Assembly (NCBI RefSeq): GCF_004361855.1
Contig: NZ_SNWQ01000004.1
Location: 163,582-227,581 of the forward strand
DNA length: 64,000 nucleotides
DNA from: Kribbella caucasensis
GTDB taxonomy: Bacteria > Actinomycetota > Actinomycetes > Propionibacteriales > Kribbellaceae
Direction: 5' to 3'
Numbering within the stretch: position 1 is the stretch's first letter; each line of letters opens with the position of its first letter. This document shows positions 9,144 through 18,164 of the stretch, in pieces. The translations under genes were made by a program, and so were the position numbers. The notes under the pieces were generated by a model, which was not told the DNA's origin, ran no database searches, and worked only from the letters and a program-made list of their open reading frames with translations.

Positions 9144-11314
9144 GCCGGCGCGCACAGGCCCGACGCGGACCCGCCCGACGGGCCAAACGAGCGCCGCTCC
9201 GCACCCATTGGATGATCCTCGCCCTGCTGCTGGTGGGTCTCACCAACGCCCTGGCGCTGCAGGGGTACACCGACCATCTGTTCGGGCACACGCCCGACGG
9301 CGAGGTGACCGCGATCGGCAGTCGAGCGGCCGTGCCTCCGGCCATCAGGTCTGGCGGCCCGGTCATCGATGCCGGGCCGGCCGGCGATCGCTCGTTCCGG
9401 CCGAAACCGCGGACGATCGCGCTCACCTTCGACGACGGACCGGACCCGGAGTGGACCCCGAAGGTGCTCGACCTGCTCGCCCGGTACAAGATCAAGGCGA
9501 CGTTCTTCGTGATCGGCACCCAGGTGGCGGAACATCCCGAGCTCACCCGCCGCATCGTTGCCGAGGGCCACCAAATCGGCGTGCACACCTTCACCCACAC
9601 GAACCTCGGCACCTTACCGGACTGGCGCCGCTCGTTCGAGTTGCGCCAGACCCAGCTCATCCTGGCCGGTGCCGCCGACGTCGACAGCCCGCTGTTGCGG
9701 CCGCCGTACTCGTCGACGCCGGAAGAGCTCGCAGACGCCGACTGGTCGGCGATCCGGTCCGCCCGCGAGGCGGGTTATCTGACGGTGCTGAGCACCCTGG
9801 ACAGCGAGGACTGGCGGAAGCCGGGGGTAGCCAAAATCGTGGCGAACTCCACGCCGAAGGGCACTGCCGGCCAGGTGCTGCTGATGCACGACGCCGGTGG
9901 CGACCGCAGCCAGACGCTGGCCGCCCTGCAGAAGATCATCCCGGCCGCACAGGCCCGCGGGTTCCGGTTCGCGACGGCGAGTGATGCGGTGTCCTTACCG
10001 CAACCCGTCACCAAGGCGAGCCTGTCCGAGCGCGGCCGCGGGCTGGCCGTCATCGGGGCGATCCGGTTGAGCGACGGTACGACGACCGTGCTCACCTGGC
10101 TACTGGTCGCCGCGGGCGCACTGAGCGTGCTCCGTGCGGTGACGACCGTGATCGCGGCCCGACGGCATGCACGGGAGCGGTACTGGACCTGGGGCGACGG
10201 GACTCCGGTGACCGAACCGGTGACCGTGATCGTCCCGGCGTACAACGAGCGGGCCGGGATCGAGGCCGCTGTACGGTCACTGGTGGCGTCCGACTATCCG
10301 GTCGAGGTGATCGTGGTCGACGACGGATCGACCGACGGCACGGCCGACCTGGTCGAGTCGTTGCGGCTGCCCGGCGTACACGTCATCCGGCAGGCCAACG
10401 CGGGGAAGCCCGCGGCGCTGAACACCGGCCTGCAGGCCGCGTCGTACGACCTGGTGGTGATGGTCGACGGCGACACGGTGTTCGAGCCGGACGCGGTGCG
10501 ATGGCTGGTCCAGCCGTTCGCCGACCCGGCGGTGGGGGCGGTCTCCGGCAACGCCAAGGTCCACAACCGTGGCGGCCTGCTCGGCCGCTGGCAGCACATC
10601 GAGTACGTCGTGGGGTTCAACCTGGACCGGCGGCTGTTCGACCTGGCCGAGTGCATGCCGACCGTGCCGGGCGCGGTCGGCGGGTTCCGGCGGAGCGCGC
10701 TGGAACAGATCGGCGGGCTCAGTGACGTGACCCTCGCCGAGGACACCGACCTGACCATGGCGCTCTGCCGGGACGGCTGGCGGGTGGTGTACGAGGAGCG
10801 CGCGGTCGCCTGGACCGAGGCGCCTGCCTCGCTGGGCACGCTCTGGCGGCAGCGGTACCGCTGGTGCTACGGGACGCTGCAGGCGATGTGGAAGCACCGT
10901 GGGGCGTGGGTCCAGCGGGGCCAGTCAGGCAAGCTCGGCCGTCGCGGTCTGACCTACCTGCTGATGTTCCAGGTCCTGCTGCCGCTGTTGGCGCCGGCCG
11001 TGGACGTGTTCGCCATCTACGGTCTGGTGTTCCTCGACCCGGTGCGCGTTCTCGCGGTGTGGCTCGGCTTCCTCGCCATCCAGACAGCCATGGGCTTCTA
11101 CGCATTCCGGCTCGACGGCGAGCACCCTGGCCCGCTGTGGAGCCTCCCGCTGCAGCAGTTCGTCTACCGCCAACTCATGTACCTGGTCGTGATCCAGTCC
11201 GTGTTCACCGCACTGGCCGGCAACAGACTCCGCTGGCAACGAATGGAACGCTACGGCACCCTCACCACACCCCCGAGCAGCCCCGCAGACAACCTGGCCG
11301 ACGCACCGCGCTGA
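9140..11314 (+). CDS. Bifunctional polysaccharide deacetylase / family 2 glycosyltransferase
   Basis: A 724-residue membrane protein joining two enzymes. After one TM helix (about 24-41) comes an extracytoplasmic NodB/CE4 deacetylase: TFDDGPD at 96-102, HTFTH at 149-153 (metal ligands), the RPPYSSTPEE motif near 192 and a late MHDAGGDRSQ. A second TM stretch (about 305-335) leads to a processive GT2 domain with VTVIVPAYNERAG, VVDDGSTDGTADL, DGDTVFEPDA, a catalytic EDTDLTM and QRYRW. Several C-terminal TM helices follow. This layout is known in synthases of N-acetylglucosamine-type polymers whose product is deacetylated at the surface. The exact polymer is inference. The gene overlaps its upstream neighbour by 4 bp and ends 19 bp from the next, convergent gene. 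Confidence 0.9.
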   Translation: MSRRAQARRGPARRAKRAPLRTHWMILALLLVGLTNALALQGYTDHLFGHTPDGEVTAIGSRAAVPPAIRSGGPVIDAGPAGDRSFRPKPRTIALTFDDGPDPEWTPKVLDLLARYKIKATFFVIGTQVAEHPELTRRIVAEGHQIGVHTFTHTNLGTLPDWRRSFELRQTQLILAGAADVDSPLLRPPYSSTPEELADADWSAIRSAREAGYLTVLSTLDSEDWRKPGVAKIVANSTPKGTAGQVLLMHDAGGDRSQTLAALQKIIPAAQARGFRFATASDAVSLPQPVTKASLSERGRGLAVIGAIRLSDGTTTVLTWLLVAAGALSVLRAVTTVIAARRHARERYWTWGDGTPVTEPVTVIVPAYNERAGIEAAVRSLVASDYPVEVIVVDDGSTDGTADLVESLRLPGVHVIRQANAGKPAALNTGLQAASYDLVVMVDGDTVFEPDAVRWLVQPFADPAVGAVSGNAKVHNRGGLLGRWQHIEYVVGFNLDRRLFDLAECMPTVPGAVGGFRRSALEQIGGLSDVTLAEDTDLTMALCRDGWRVVYEERAVAWTEAPASLGTLWRQRYRWCYGTLQAMWKHRGAWVQRGQSGKLGRRGLTYLLMFQVLLPLLAPAVDVFAIYGLVFLDPVRVLAVWLGFLAIQTAMGFYAFRLDGEHPGPLWSLPLQQFVYRQLMYLVVIQSVFTALAGNRLRWQRMERYGTLTTPPSSPADNLADAPR

Positions 11315-11333
11315 CCAGGTCGTCCGATCGGTG

Positions 11334-13385
11334 TCAGCTGACGGTGAGTGTCTTTGGGGGGCTGACGGTGGTGGCGTGGTCTGCGTCGGCTAGCCAGACC
11401 GCTCGGTAGTTGTAGGTGCCGCGGGCGCCCGGCTTGATGGAGAAGGCGTAGTTGCCGGTGCTGTTCAGCTTGGTTGTGGCGACGGTGGGCCAGGTTGTGC
11501 CCGACTGGCGCTGGAGGTAGACGGTTGTGCCCGGATGTTGGGGTCGCATGTACCCGTAGAACGTCGTGGTCTGACCGAGCTTGATCGCCGCCACGGACAG
11601 GTTAGCCGTGATCAGCGGCCGGACCTCGATGGTGGCGTTGCCGCTGCGGGAGCCGAGGAAGTCCGCCGACCCGTTGTAGCCCCACGCGTACACCGTGGAC
11701 ACAGTCGGCTTCTGCACGGAGCTGGCCTGGCCCGTGCTGTTCGACGTCACCCGGGCGACCTCACGCCAGGTGGAACTGTTCTTGGCCCGCGCGTACAGGG
11801 ACAGCGGTACGCCGACCAGCGATGCGCCGTTGTCCTTGCGGGTCGCGCGGGTGTAGAGCGTGACCGCACCGCCGTACGTGATCGACGGGGTGCTGGCGGC
11901 CACGGTGGCGCCGGTGCCGACCAGGACGGTGTCGACGCCCGGGCCGATCTTGCCGGAGCTGTCCTTCACCCAGGCCCTGAACGCGTAACTGGTGGAGTTG
12001 GCCAGACCGGTTGCCGTCGTGCTGCTCGCCGTACCCGCGTAGACCGGCGTACCGACGTTCGGCATTGGTGGCGGGGTGAGGCCGGAGTTGCGGCGGACGA
12101 TGACCTGGCCGAGGCTCGTGCCGGCCGGGATGGTCCAGCGCAGGGTCGCGGTGGAGTACTGGCCGGTGGCGTCGAAGCCGGTCACGGGTGCGGGCGGCGC
12201 GGTGAGGTTCACGGCGTTGCTGTCGATGTTGATCGTCACCCCGCCGTGCGTCTCGTTGTGCGGACCCGAGTACTGGTGGACCCGCTGGTGGTTGGTCCAG
12301 TACGACGCCGGGATGTACCTGTCGTCGGTGGTGTTCGTGACGTTGTTCCACCGGGCGAACCAGAGGTTGTCCGGTCGCGTGTAGGCGGTGTTGTTGTAGT
12401 TGTTCGACAGGTCGACGCCGCCCGACGCCGCGCCGGTGTAGACGCCACCGACGTAACCGCGGGTGTTCAGCTCGAGAGTCCAGCCGCTCACGTAGGACAG
12501 GACGGCCGCCGTGCACGGGGCGTTCGGCGTGTAGCCCTCGAGGTCGCTGTAGATCGCGCTGCGTGGCGCGAAGCCGAGCGCCTGCGCGGCGCTCACCGCG
12601 TTCGCCGCGGCGGCCCGGCCCTGGGCTCGCGCGGTGGCGGGATCCGACGACATCTTCGCCAGGTTGGTCTGGTTGACGCACGGGGCCTGCAGGCTGACGT
12701 CGATCAGCAGGAACTGCCAGCCCTTGGCGGCGTTGGTGCTGACCCAGGTCGGGGTCAGGTTCGGCTGCAGGTCGCAGCTGCGCATCTCACCACTGATGTA
12801 GATGCCGAGGGCCTTGTAGCCGGAGTTCGGGTAGCGCCAGGCGTCCATCGTGGACTGGCTCGGAGCGTCGCACGCGTCGAAGGCGAACCCGTTCAGGGTG
12901 CCGGTCGCCACCACCGTCGGCGCCGCCGCGGCGGCGGTCGCCTGGGGCTCGGCGGTCGCGAACGTCTTGCTGGTCACCCGGCCGGTGCTGAGCACCTTGC
13001 GCGCGGTCTCGGCGCCAGCCGGCGCGTAGTACGCCGTCACCAGGACGCCGGCGTCGCGGACGGCCTGCTGGATCCGGCCCTCGCTCGAGCGGGGCGCCCG
13101 GGTCAACGGCTCAAGCACCAGGCCCTCACTGCGGCCGACGAGGTGGGACGGGCAGTCGGGTTGGGCGGTGCTGCGGCCCAGGTAGACGGCCGGGCGGTCG
13201 AACCGCACGCAAGCGGTCGGGTTCTTCGCCAGATCGACCACCTGCCAGTCGGCGGGAACGGTGACCTGATAGCCACGGTAAGAAATGGTTTGATCACTCA
13301 CGGCTTGCGCAGGGGCCCATGACTCGAACATGAACAGCCCTGACGCCAGAACCGCTACTGGGACAGCAAGCTTCCACAGCCTCAC
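11334..13385 (-). CDS. Secreted DUF1906 (glycoside hydrolase-like) protein with Fn3 and Ig-like repeats
   Basis: A 683-residue secreted protein. A signal peptide (WKLAVPVAVLASGLFMF, cut after PAQA) leads to a beta-rich segment and then, from about residue 165, a DUF1906 barrel related to Rv2525c: GFDACDAPS, KALGIYISG, GWQFLLIDVS, SAIYSDLEGY, GYVGGVYTGA, LWFARWNNV and INIDSNAVNL. A fibronectin III domain (about 400-485, ending around SYAFRAWVKDSSGK) and two Ig-like domains (VTLYTRATRKDNG; TTFYGYMRPQHPG) complete it. The family is thought to act on cell-wall glycans, but no substrate is established. The annotated frame reaches a TTG at 13391; GTG 13385 is preferred because AGGAG lies 8 nt before it. 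Confidence 0.85.
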   Translation of the reverse strand: MRLWKLAVPVAVLASGLFMFESWAPAQAVSDQTISYRGYQVTVPADWQVVDLAKNPTACVRFDRPAVYLGRSTAQPDCPSHLVGRSEGLVLEPLTRAPRSSEGRIQQAVRDAGVLVTAYYAPAGAETARKVLSTGRVTSKTFATAEPQATAAAAAPTVVATGTLNGFAFDACDAPSQSTMDAWRYPNSGYKALGIYISGEMRSCDLQPNLTPTWVSTNAAKGWQFLLIDVSLQAPCVNQTNLAKMSSDPATARAQGRAAAANAVSAAQALGFAPRSAIYSDLEGYTPNAPCTAAVLSYVSGWTLELNTRGYVGGVYTGAASGGVDLSNNYNNTAYTRPDNLWFARWNNVTNTTDDRYIPASYWTNHQRVHQYSGPHNETHGGVTINIDSNAVNLTAPPAPVTGFDATGQYSTATLRWTIPAGTSLGQVIVRRNSGLTPPPMPNVGTPVYAGTASSTTATGLANSTSYAFRAWVKDSSGKIGPGVDTVLVGTGATVAASTPSITYGGAVTLYTRATRKDNGASLVGVPLSLYARAKNSSTWREVARVTSNSTGQASSVQKPTVSTVYAWGYNGSADFLGSRSGNATIEVRPLITANLSVAAIKLGQTTTFYGYMRPQHPGTTVYLQRQSGTTWPTVATTKLNSTGNYAFSIKPGARGTYNYRAVWLADADHATTVSPPKTLTVS

Positions 13386-13419
13386 AAGCAAATCTCCTCA
13401 CAGTGCCGAATCGGCCGAC

Positions 13420-13462
13420 CGTGAGTATTTCAGAGACTTTGCGGAAGGCGCGTGAGTATTTC
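13420..13462. promoter_or_regulatory. Two 12-bp direct repeats in the divergent promoter region
   Basis: CGTGAGTATTTC occurs at 13420-13431 and again at 13451-13462. The start-to-start distance is 31 bp, close to three helical turns, so both sites would face the same side of the DNA. They lie between the start codons of two secreted proteins read in opposite directions, a good place for a shared operator. The binding protein is unknown. Confidence 0.45.
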
Positions 13463-13617
13463 CCCTTGTTGCAACCCACCCCCGGGCGGCTCGAAGGTTT
13501 TCCCTCGTTCCGCCGATTCCACATCTCGATCGCTTCCCGATCAGGCATGAGGACGCGCAATATTCCGGCACCAGGCCGCCCGCCCAACGCGGCCCGATTC
13601 CCGGAGGAGCGCAGAAA

Positions 13618-14556
13618 ATGCGAGCTCTCACAACCCGGCCCCGCGTCCTGGCGGTGCTGCTGGCCGGCACGGCACTCACCTTCAGCCCGCTCGGCGGTCA
13701 GGCAACTGCCAAACTGCCCGCGGACCAACTGACCAATCCGTGCTTCACCCCAGCCGGCGCCTCGGCCAAGGGCGGCCGAGCGGCCGACCACCGGGAGATC
13801 AGCGCGGCCGAGCAGAAGGCGATCGAGGCACGGACCGCCCAGTTGCTGAAGGCCAAGGCGGCCCGCGGCATCGCCGTACCGAAGGGTGCGCTCGCCGCCG
13901 CGACCGTGCCGGTCTACGTGCACGTGATGCGCGACGCGGCCGGCAACGGCGACGTCACCAACACCCAGATCGCCGACCAGATCGACGTCCTGAACGAGAC
14001 CTTCGCCGGCGACGAGTCCTCGGCGGCCGCGGACACCGGCTTCACCTTCTCGCTGGCCGGCACGTTCCGGTACAACAACAACCAGTGGCACAAGGACAAG
14101 CAGAGCGCCTCGTACCGCAAGCAGACCCGCAAGGGCGGCGCGAACGCGCTGAACATCTGGCTGGTCGACTTCAGCTACCTCGGCATCGCGACCTTCCCTT
14201 GGGACTACGCCAAGAACCCGGGCGTCGACGGCATCCGGGTGCACTTCGACTCGCTGCCCGGCGGCTCGATCGCCAACTTCAACCTCGGCGAGACCGCCAC
14301 CCACGAGGCCGGCCACTGGTTCGGGCTGTACCACACCTTCCAGGGCGGTTGCACGACGACGAACGACGAGGTGGAAGACACTCCGGCGCAGAGCAGCCCG
14401 ACCAGCGGGTGTCCGGTCGGCCGTGACTCCTGCAACCTGCCGGGTCTCGACCCGATCCACAACTACATGGATTACTCGTACGACTCCTGCTACAACCAGT
14501 TCACCCCGAAGCAGAGCACGCGGATCAGCAGCATGTGGACCGCCTATCGAACCTGA
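13618..14556 (+). CDS. Secreted zinc metalloprotease, M43/pappalysin-like
   Basis: A 312-residue secreted protease. A signal peptide (about residues 1-31, ending GGQATA) and a pro-region precede a metzincin domain. The zinc site HEAGHWFGLYH at 229-239 is followed by the family-typical continuation HTFQGGC. The Met-turn is NYMDYSYDSC, and the Cys pairs around CTTTNDEVEDTPAQ and GCPVGRDSC match M43B enzymes. Length is usual for the family. GGAGGAG lies 8 nt before the ATG. The role is probably extracellular protein degradation. It is followed by a strong terminator and converges on the TreS-like gene. Confidence 0.92.
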   Translation: MRALTTRPRVLAVLLAGTALTFSPLGGQATAKLPADQLTNPCFTPAGASAKGGRAADHREISAAEQKAIEARTAQLLKAKAARGIAVPKGALAAATVPVYVHVMRDAAGNGDVTNTQIADQIDVLNETFAGDESSAAADTGFTFSLAGTFRYNNNQWHKDKQSASYRKQTRKGGANALNIWLVDFSYLGIATFPWDYAKNPGVDGIRVHFDSLPGGSIANFNLGETATHEAGHWFGLYHTFQGGCTTTNDEVEDTPAQSSPTSGCPVGRDSCNLPGLDPIHNYMDYSYDSCYNQFTPKQSTRISSMWTAYRT

Positions 14557-14571
14557 CCCCCACCTCCCACC

Positions 14572-14604
14572 GAACCGGCCCCGAGCGCTCCCCGGGGCCG
14601 GTTC
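14572..14604. terminator. Bidirectional hairpin terminator
   Basis: A perfect 11-bp stem (GAACCGGCCCC with GGGGCCGGTTC) around an 11-nt loop lies between two convergent stop codons. There is no T-run, as is common in high-GC actinobacteria. Confidence 0.8.
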
Positions 14605-14610
14605 ATCGCG

Positions 14611-16284
14611 TCAGATGACGTAGCGGTCCCCCGGCCGGACGATGCGCAGCCAGCGGCAGTCGTACGCTCCCAACTCGACCCGGAGCGTCCCGTCGGCCCC
14701 CACGTCCGTCGTACCGGAGTGCAGTAGATCGACCGCCCGTACGCCGACACCCGCGCCGGCGACCGCGAGCGTCACGGCGGCCGGCTGATCGGAGAAGTTG
14801 TGCAGAGCGACGACGCTGCCGCCCTCGTAGTCGGAGCGGTGGGCGAACACCGACGGCGACTCGTGCTCGAGGATCGTGCAGCGGCCCCAGGAGAGCTCGG
14901 GCGACTCGCGGTAGCGCTGGACGAGCAGCTTCGTCCAGTTCAGCAGAGAGTCCGGGTCGCGGCGCTGGTCCGCCACGTTGACGTGCGCCGGACTCAGGTC
15001 ACCTTCGACGACTGGCGCCGCGAGGTCGTCCGGGTCAGCCGGGGAGAAACCGCCGTTGGCGTCCGTGGTCCACTGCATGGGAGTCCGGACCGCGTTGCGC
15101 CCCTCTGCCGCCAGGTTCTCCCCCATGCCGATCTCCTCGCCGTAGAAGAGAACCGGTGTGCCCGGCAGCGTGAAGAGCAGGCTGTAGACCATCCAGAGCC
15201 GCCGGTGGTCGTTGCCGAGCATGGTCGGCAACCGCCGGCGCAGGCCACGGCCGTACAACTGCATGGACTCGTCTGGACCGAACGCGGCGAACACCTCGTT
15301 CCGCTCCTCGTTCGTGAGCTTGTCCAGCGTCAGCTCGTCATGGTTGCGGACGAACGTGCCCCATTGCGCCTCCTCCGGCGGATCCGGTCGCTCGCGCAGC
15401 GCCTTGACCAGCTCGGCCGGGTTCTGCCGGGCCAGCGACAGGTACAGCTTCTGCATGCCGATGAAGTCGAAGCACATGGTCAGCTCGTCGCCGTCCTCGT
15501 CACCGAAGAACTGCCGGGTCTCCTTGTACGGCAGGTTGACCTCGCCGAGCAGCACCGCCTGGCCGTTGCGCCGGCTGAGGAACGCCCGCAGGTCACGCAG
15601 GTAGTCGTGTGGATCAGGCAGGTCCTCCGCCTCGAGAGACCCGGCCGTGTCGAGCAGGAACGGCACCGCGTCCACCCGGAAGCCGGACAGCCCGAGCCGC
15701 AACCAGAATCCGATCACCCGGGTGATCTCCTCCCGGACCCGCGGGTTGGCGATGTCGAGATCCGGCTGGTGCTTGTAGAACCTGTGCAGGAAGTACTGCC
15801 CAGCCTCATCGTCGTACTCCCACAGACTGGTCTCCTGGTCCGGGAACACGATGCCCTTGTCCCCGCCCGCCGGCGGCTCGTCCCGCCACACGTACCAGTC
15901 CCGGTACGGCGACTCAGGGGACTGCCGCGCGCTCTGGAACCAAGGGTGCTGGTTCGACGTATGGTTCACCACCAGATCCGCGATCACCCGCATCCCGCGG
16001 TCCCGCGCGAGCGTGATCAGCTCGACCAGGTCACCGTGCGACCCCAATCGTGAGTCGACGCCGTAGAAGTCGGTGATGTCGTAGCCGTCGTCGCGATCAG
16101 GTGTCGGGTAGAACGGCATCAGCCACAGGCAGGTCACCCCCAGTTCGGCCAGGTGGTCGATCCGCTGCGACAACCCGCGAAGGTCGCCCCGGCCGTCGCC
16201 GTCAGCATCGAAGAAGGTCTCGATGTCGAGGCAGTAGACGACGGCGTTCTTCCACCAGACATCGGCGGTCTCGGTCAGCCTCAT
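14611..16284 (-). CDS. TreS-like GH13 alpha-glucosidase/trehalose synthase family protein
   Basis: A 557-residue GH13 protein resembling trehalose synthase. It begins WWKNAVVYCLDIETFFDADG and shows LWLMPFYPTPDRDDGYDI, DLVVNHTSNQHPWF, GFRVDAVPFLLD (nucleophile), LLGEVNLPYKE (acid/base) and FVRNHDELTLDKL. The C-terminal beta-sandwich ends the chain, with no maltokinase fusion. TreS enzymes interconvert maltose and trehalose. The first barrel strand differs from classic TreS (YCLDIETFFD instead of the usual YEVLVRSFFD), so a related alpha-glucosidase activity is also possible. A longer frame to 16551 is a shadow of the upstream gene; ATG 16284 gives an ATGA overlap with the LLM gene's stop. Confidence 0.85.
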   Translation of the reverse strand: MRLTETADVWWKNAVVYCLDIETFFDADGDGRGDLRGLSQRIDHLAELGVTCLWLMPFYPTPDRDDGYDITDFYGVDSRLGSHGDLVELITLARDRGMRVIADLVVNHTSNQHPWFQSARQSPESPYRDWYVWRDEPPAGGDKGIVFPDQETSLWEYDDEAGQYFLHRFYKHQPDLDIANPRVREEITRVIGFWLRLGLSGFRVDAVPFLLDTAGSLEAEDLPDPHDYLRDLRAFLSRRNGQAVLLGEVNLPYKETRQFFGDEDGDELTMCFDFIGMQKLYLSLARQNPAELVKALRERPDPPEEAQWGTFVRNHDELTLDKLTNEERNEVFAAFGPDESMQLYGRGLRRRLPTMLGNDHRRLWMVYSLLFTLPGTPVLFYGEEIGMGENLAAEGRNAVRTPMQWTTDANGGFSPADPDDLAAPVVEGDLSPAHVNVADQRRDPDSLLNWTKLLVQRYRESPELSWGRCTILEHESPSVFAHRSDYEGGSVVALHNFSDQPAAVTLAVAGAGVGVRAVDLLHSGTTDVGADGTLRVELGAYDCRWLRIVRPGDRYVI

Positions 16285-17249
16285 GGCCGGGTCACCTCCA
16301 GTTGGGGCAGCACCTTGGTGCCGAACACGTCGATGAACTCGGACTGCTCCTGGCCCACGTGGTGCAGGTAGATCGCGTCGTACCCGAGCTCGGCGTACTG
16401 GTTCAGCCACTCGGCGTGCCGGCCGGGATCGGACGAGATCCGCACGGTGTGGTGCATCGCCTCGGGTGGCACGTGACGGGCCGCGAGGTCGAACGACTCG
16501 ACGGTCTCGGTGTCCCAGCAGAACGGCGGCGGGAACACGTTGGTCCGCCACTGCTCGTGCGCGATCCGCAGCGCCTCGTCGTCATCGCTCGCGTAGCTCA
16601 GGTGCACCTGCAGACAGAGCATGCCGCGCCCGCCCGCGTCCCGGTACGCCGCGGCCGTCCGGCGCAGGTGCTCCTCGTCGGCATTGACGGTGATCAGCCC
16701 ATCGGCCCAGGTGGCGCACCACTTCGCCGTCTGCTCCGACACCGCGGCGCCGATGAGCTGGGGTGGTTCGTCAGGCAGCGTCCACAGCCGGGCGCGATCG
16801 ACCGTGATCAGGCCGTCGTGGCTGACCTCCTCGCCCCGCAGGAGTCGCCGGATCACCTCGACCGAGTGCTGGAGTCTGGCGTTGCGCACGGACTTGCGCG
16901 GCCACGGGTCCCCGGTGATGTGCTCGTTGCTCGCCTCACCGGTACCGAGCGCTGCCCAGAACCGGCCCGGATACATCGAGGCCAGCGTGCCGATCGCTTG
17001 CGCGATGATCGCCGGGTGATACCGCTGACCAGGGGCGTTCACCACACCGAAGGTCAACCCCGTCGCCTGCAGAGCGGCGCCGAGCCACGACCACGCGAAC
17101 CCGGACTCCCCTTGCCGCTCGCTCCACGGACTGAAGTGGTCCGAACACATCGCGGCGGTGAATCCGGCCTGCTCTGCCCGCACCACCGCTCGCAGCAGGT
17201 CGGCGGGCGGAACCTGTTCGTGCGAGGCGTGAAACCCGAAGACGGTCAT
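16281..17249 (-). CDS. LLM-class flavin-dependent oxidoreductase
   Basis: A 322-residue luciferase-like TIM barrel (MTVFGFHASHEQVPPADLLR; GFTAAMCSDHFSPWSERQGE; PGRFWAALGTGEASNEH). It is most like the subgroup related to F420-dependent glucose-6-phosphate dehydrogenase that may use FMN instead of F420. The electron donor and substrate are not known. It is the first gene of a two-gene unit and overlaps the TreS-like gene by 4 bp, so the two proteins are made together. A redox enzyme coupled to a glucoside-transforming GH13 suggests a sugar-oxidation step, but that is inference. Confidence 0.85.
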   Translation of the reverse strand: MTVFGFHASHEQVPPADLLRAVVRAEQAGFTAAMCSDHFSPWSERQGESGFAWSWLGAALQATGLTFGVVNAPGQRYHPAIIAQAIGTLASMYPGRFWAALGTGEASNEHITGDPWPRKSVRNARLQHSVEVIRRLLRGEEVSHDGLITVDRARLWTLPDEPPQLIGAAVSEQTAKWCATWADGLITVNADEEHLRRTAAAYRDAGGRGMLCLQVHLSYASDDDEALRIAHEQWRTNVFPPPFCWDTETVESFDLAARHVPPEAMHHTVRISSDPGRHAEWLNQYAELGYDAIYLHHVGQEQSEFIDVFGTKVLPQLEVTRP

Positions 17250-17309
17250 GCGTCCCCGTGCCCGGGTGCCGCGGTTCCTACACGCTTTCCCCTTCTGCGA
17301 GTGCCGTCG

Positions 17310-18017
17310 TCAGCGTTTGGCGTTGTTGTTGGCGGCGTCGACCAGGGCGGCGGCGACCTCGCGGAGTTTGGTGTTGGAGGTCTGGGAGAGGCGGACCAGG
17401 AACGCGAACGCGCGGTCGGCGTCGAGCGAGTAGCGCTCCATCACGAGACCGACGGCCTGGCCGATCTGGTTGCGGGTCGCGAGGGCCTCGGTCAGGGACT
17501 GCTCCTGGCGGGCCCAGCCCATCGCGACCGCCGTCTGCGCAGCGAACAGACTGCCGAGGTGGATCGCGTCCTGGTCGATCGAGCCCGGCTCACCGGCGTA
17601 CAGGTTGAGTGCGCCGCGGACGTGCGGCTCGGCCCGGAACTGGAAGGCGACCTGCGAGCCGATGCCGAGGTCGGCCGCCTTCGGCCCGAACAGCGGCCAC
17701 CGAGGATCCGTGGCCAGGTCGTTCACGATCACCACCGGCTCCTCCAGCGCGGCGTCGAGGCACGGTCCCTCATGCAGCTCGTACTGCAACCGGTCGGCCT
17801 CGACGGCCAGCGGCCCACTGGGCGCGAGTGTGTCGATCGTGCCGTCCCGCCGGGTGATCGAGATGCTCACCTCGAGGATGCCGGGCACGGTGTCGGCGGT
17901 GCCGCGGGTGATCAGCTCCAGCGTCTCGTCCAGCTTCGCCGGTTCCTGCAGCAACTCGGAGACATCGACCATCGCCTCCGCAAGCTGACCCAGAACCGTC
18001 TCATCCTGTGCAACCAT
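17310..18017 (-). CDS. GAF and ANTAR domain regulator
   Basis: A 235-residue cytoplasmic regulator. The GAF domain spans about residues 20-160 (EVSISITRRDGTIDTLAPSG; LHEGPCLDAALEEPVVIVND; ALNLYAGEPGSID). The C-terminal ANTAR domain (about 175-235: LATRNQIGQAVGLVMERYSL, AFAFLVRLSQTSNTKLREVA) is the three-helix fold that binds paired hairpins in nascent RNA to stop termination. The ligand is unknown. The frame opens at GTG 18023, but ATG 18017 is preferred: AGGAGG lies 7 nt before it and only 1 nt before the GTG. It is read divergently from the protease gene. Confidence 0.92.
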   Translation of the reverse strand: MVAQDETVLGQLAEAMVDVSELLQEPAKLDETLELITRGTADTVPGILEVSISITRRDGTIDTLAPSGPLAVEADRLQYELHEGPCLDAALEEPVVIVNDLATDPRWPLFGPKAADLGIGSQVAFQFRAEPHVRGALNLYAGEPGSIDQDAIHLGSLFAAQTAVAMGWARQEQSLTEALATRNQIGQAVGLVMERYSLDADRAFAFLVRLSQTSNTKLREVAAALVDAANNNAKR

Positions 18018-18152
18018 CGCCACCCCTCCTAGCTGGAGCGCCGATATCCCCCAGAGCGTCAGGCGCGTCTTTCAGCCATCGTAGGCCGGGTCGACCCCGT
18101 CGAGAGGGTTGAGCGCAGGCATCGCCTACCGCAACCAATCGACCACGGGGAG

Positions 18153-18158
18153 TAGGTT
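18153..18158 (+). promoter_or_regulatory. Putative leaderless -10 box (TAGGTT) of the S1 protease gene
   Basis: TAGGTT ends 6 nt before the ATG at 18165. A GGGG run further upstream is too far to act as an SD, so a leaderless transcript is likely. Confidence 0.5.
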
Positions 18159-18164
18159 CTCTAC

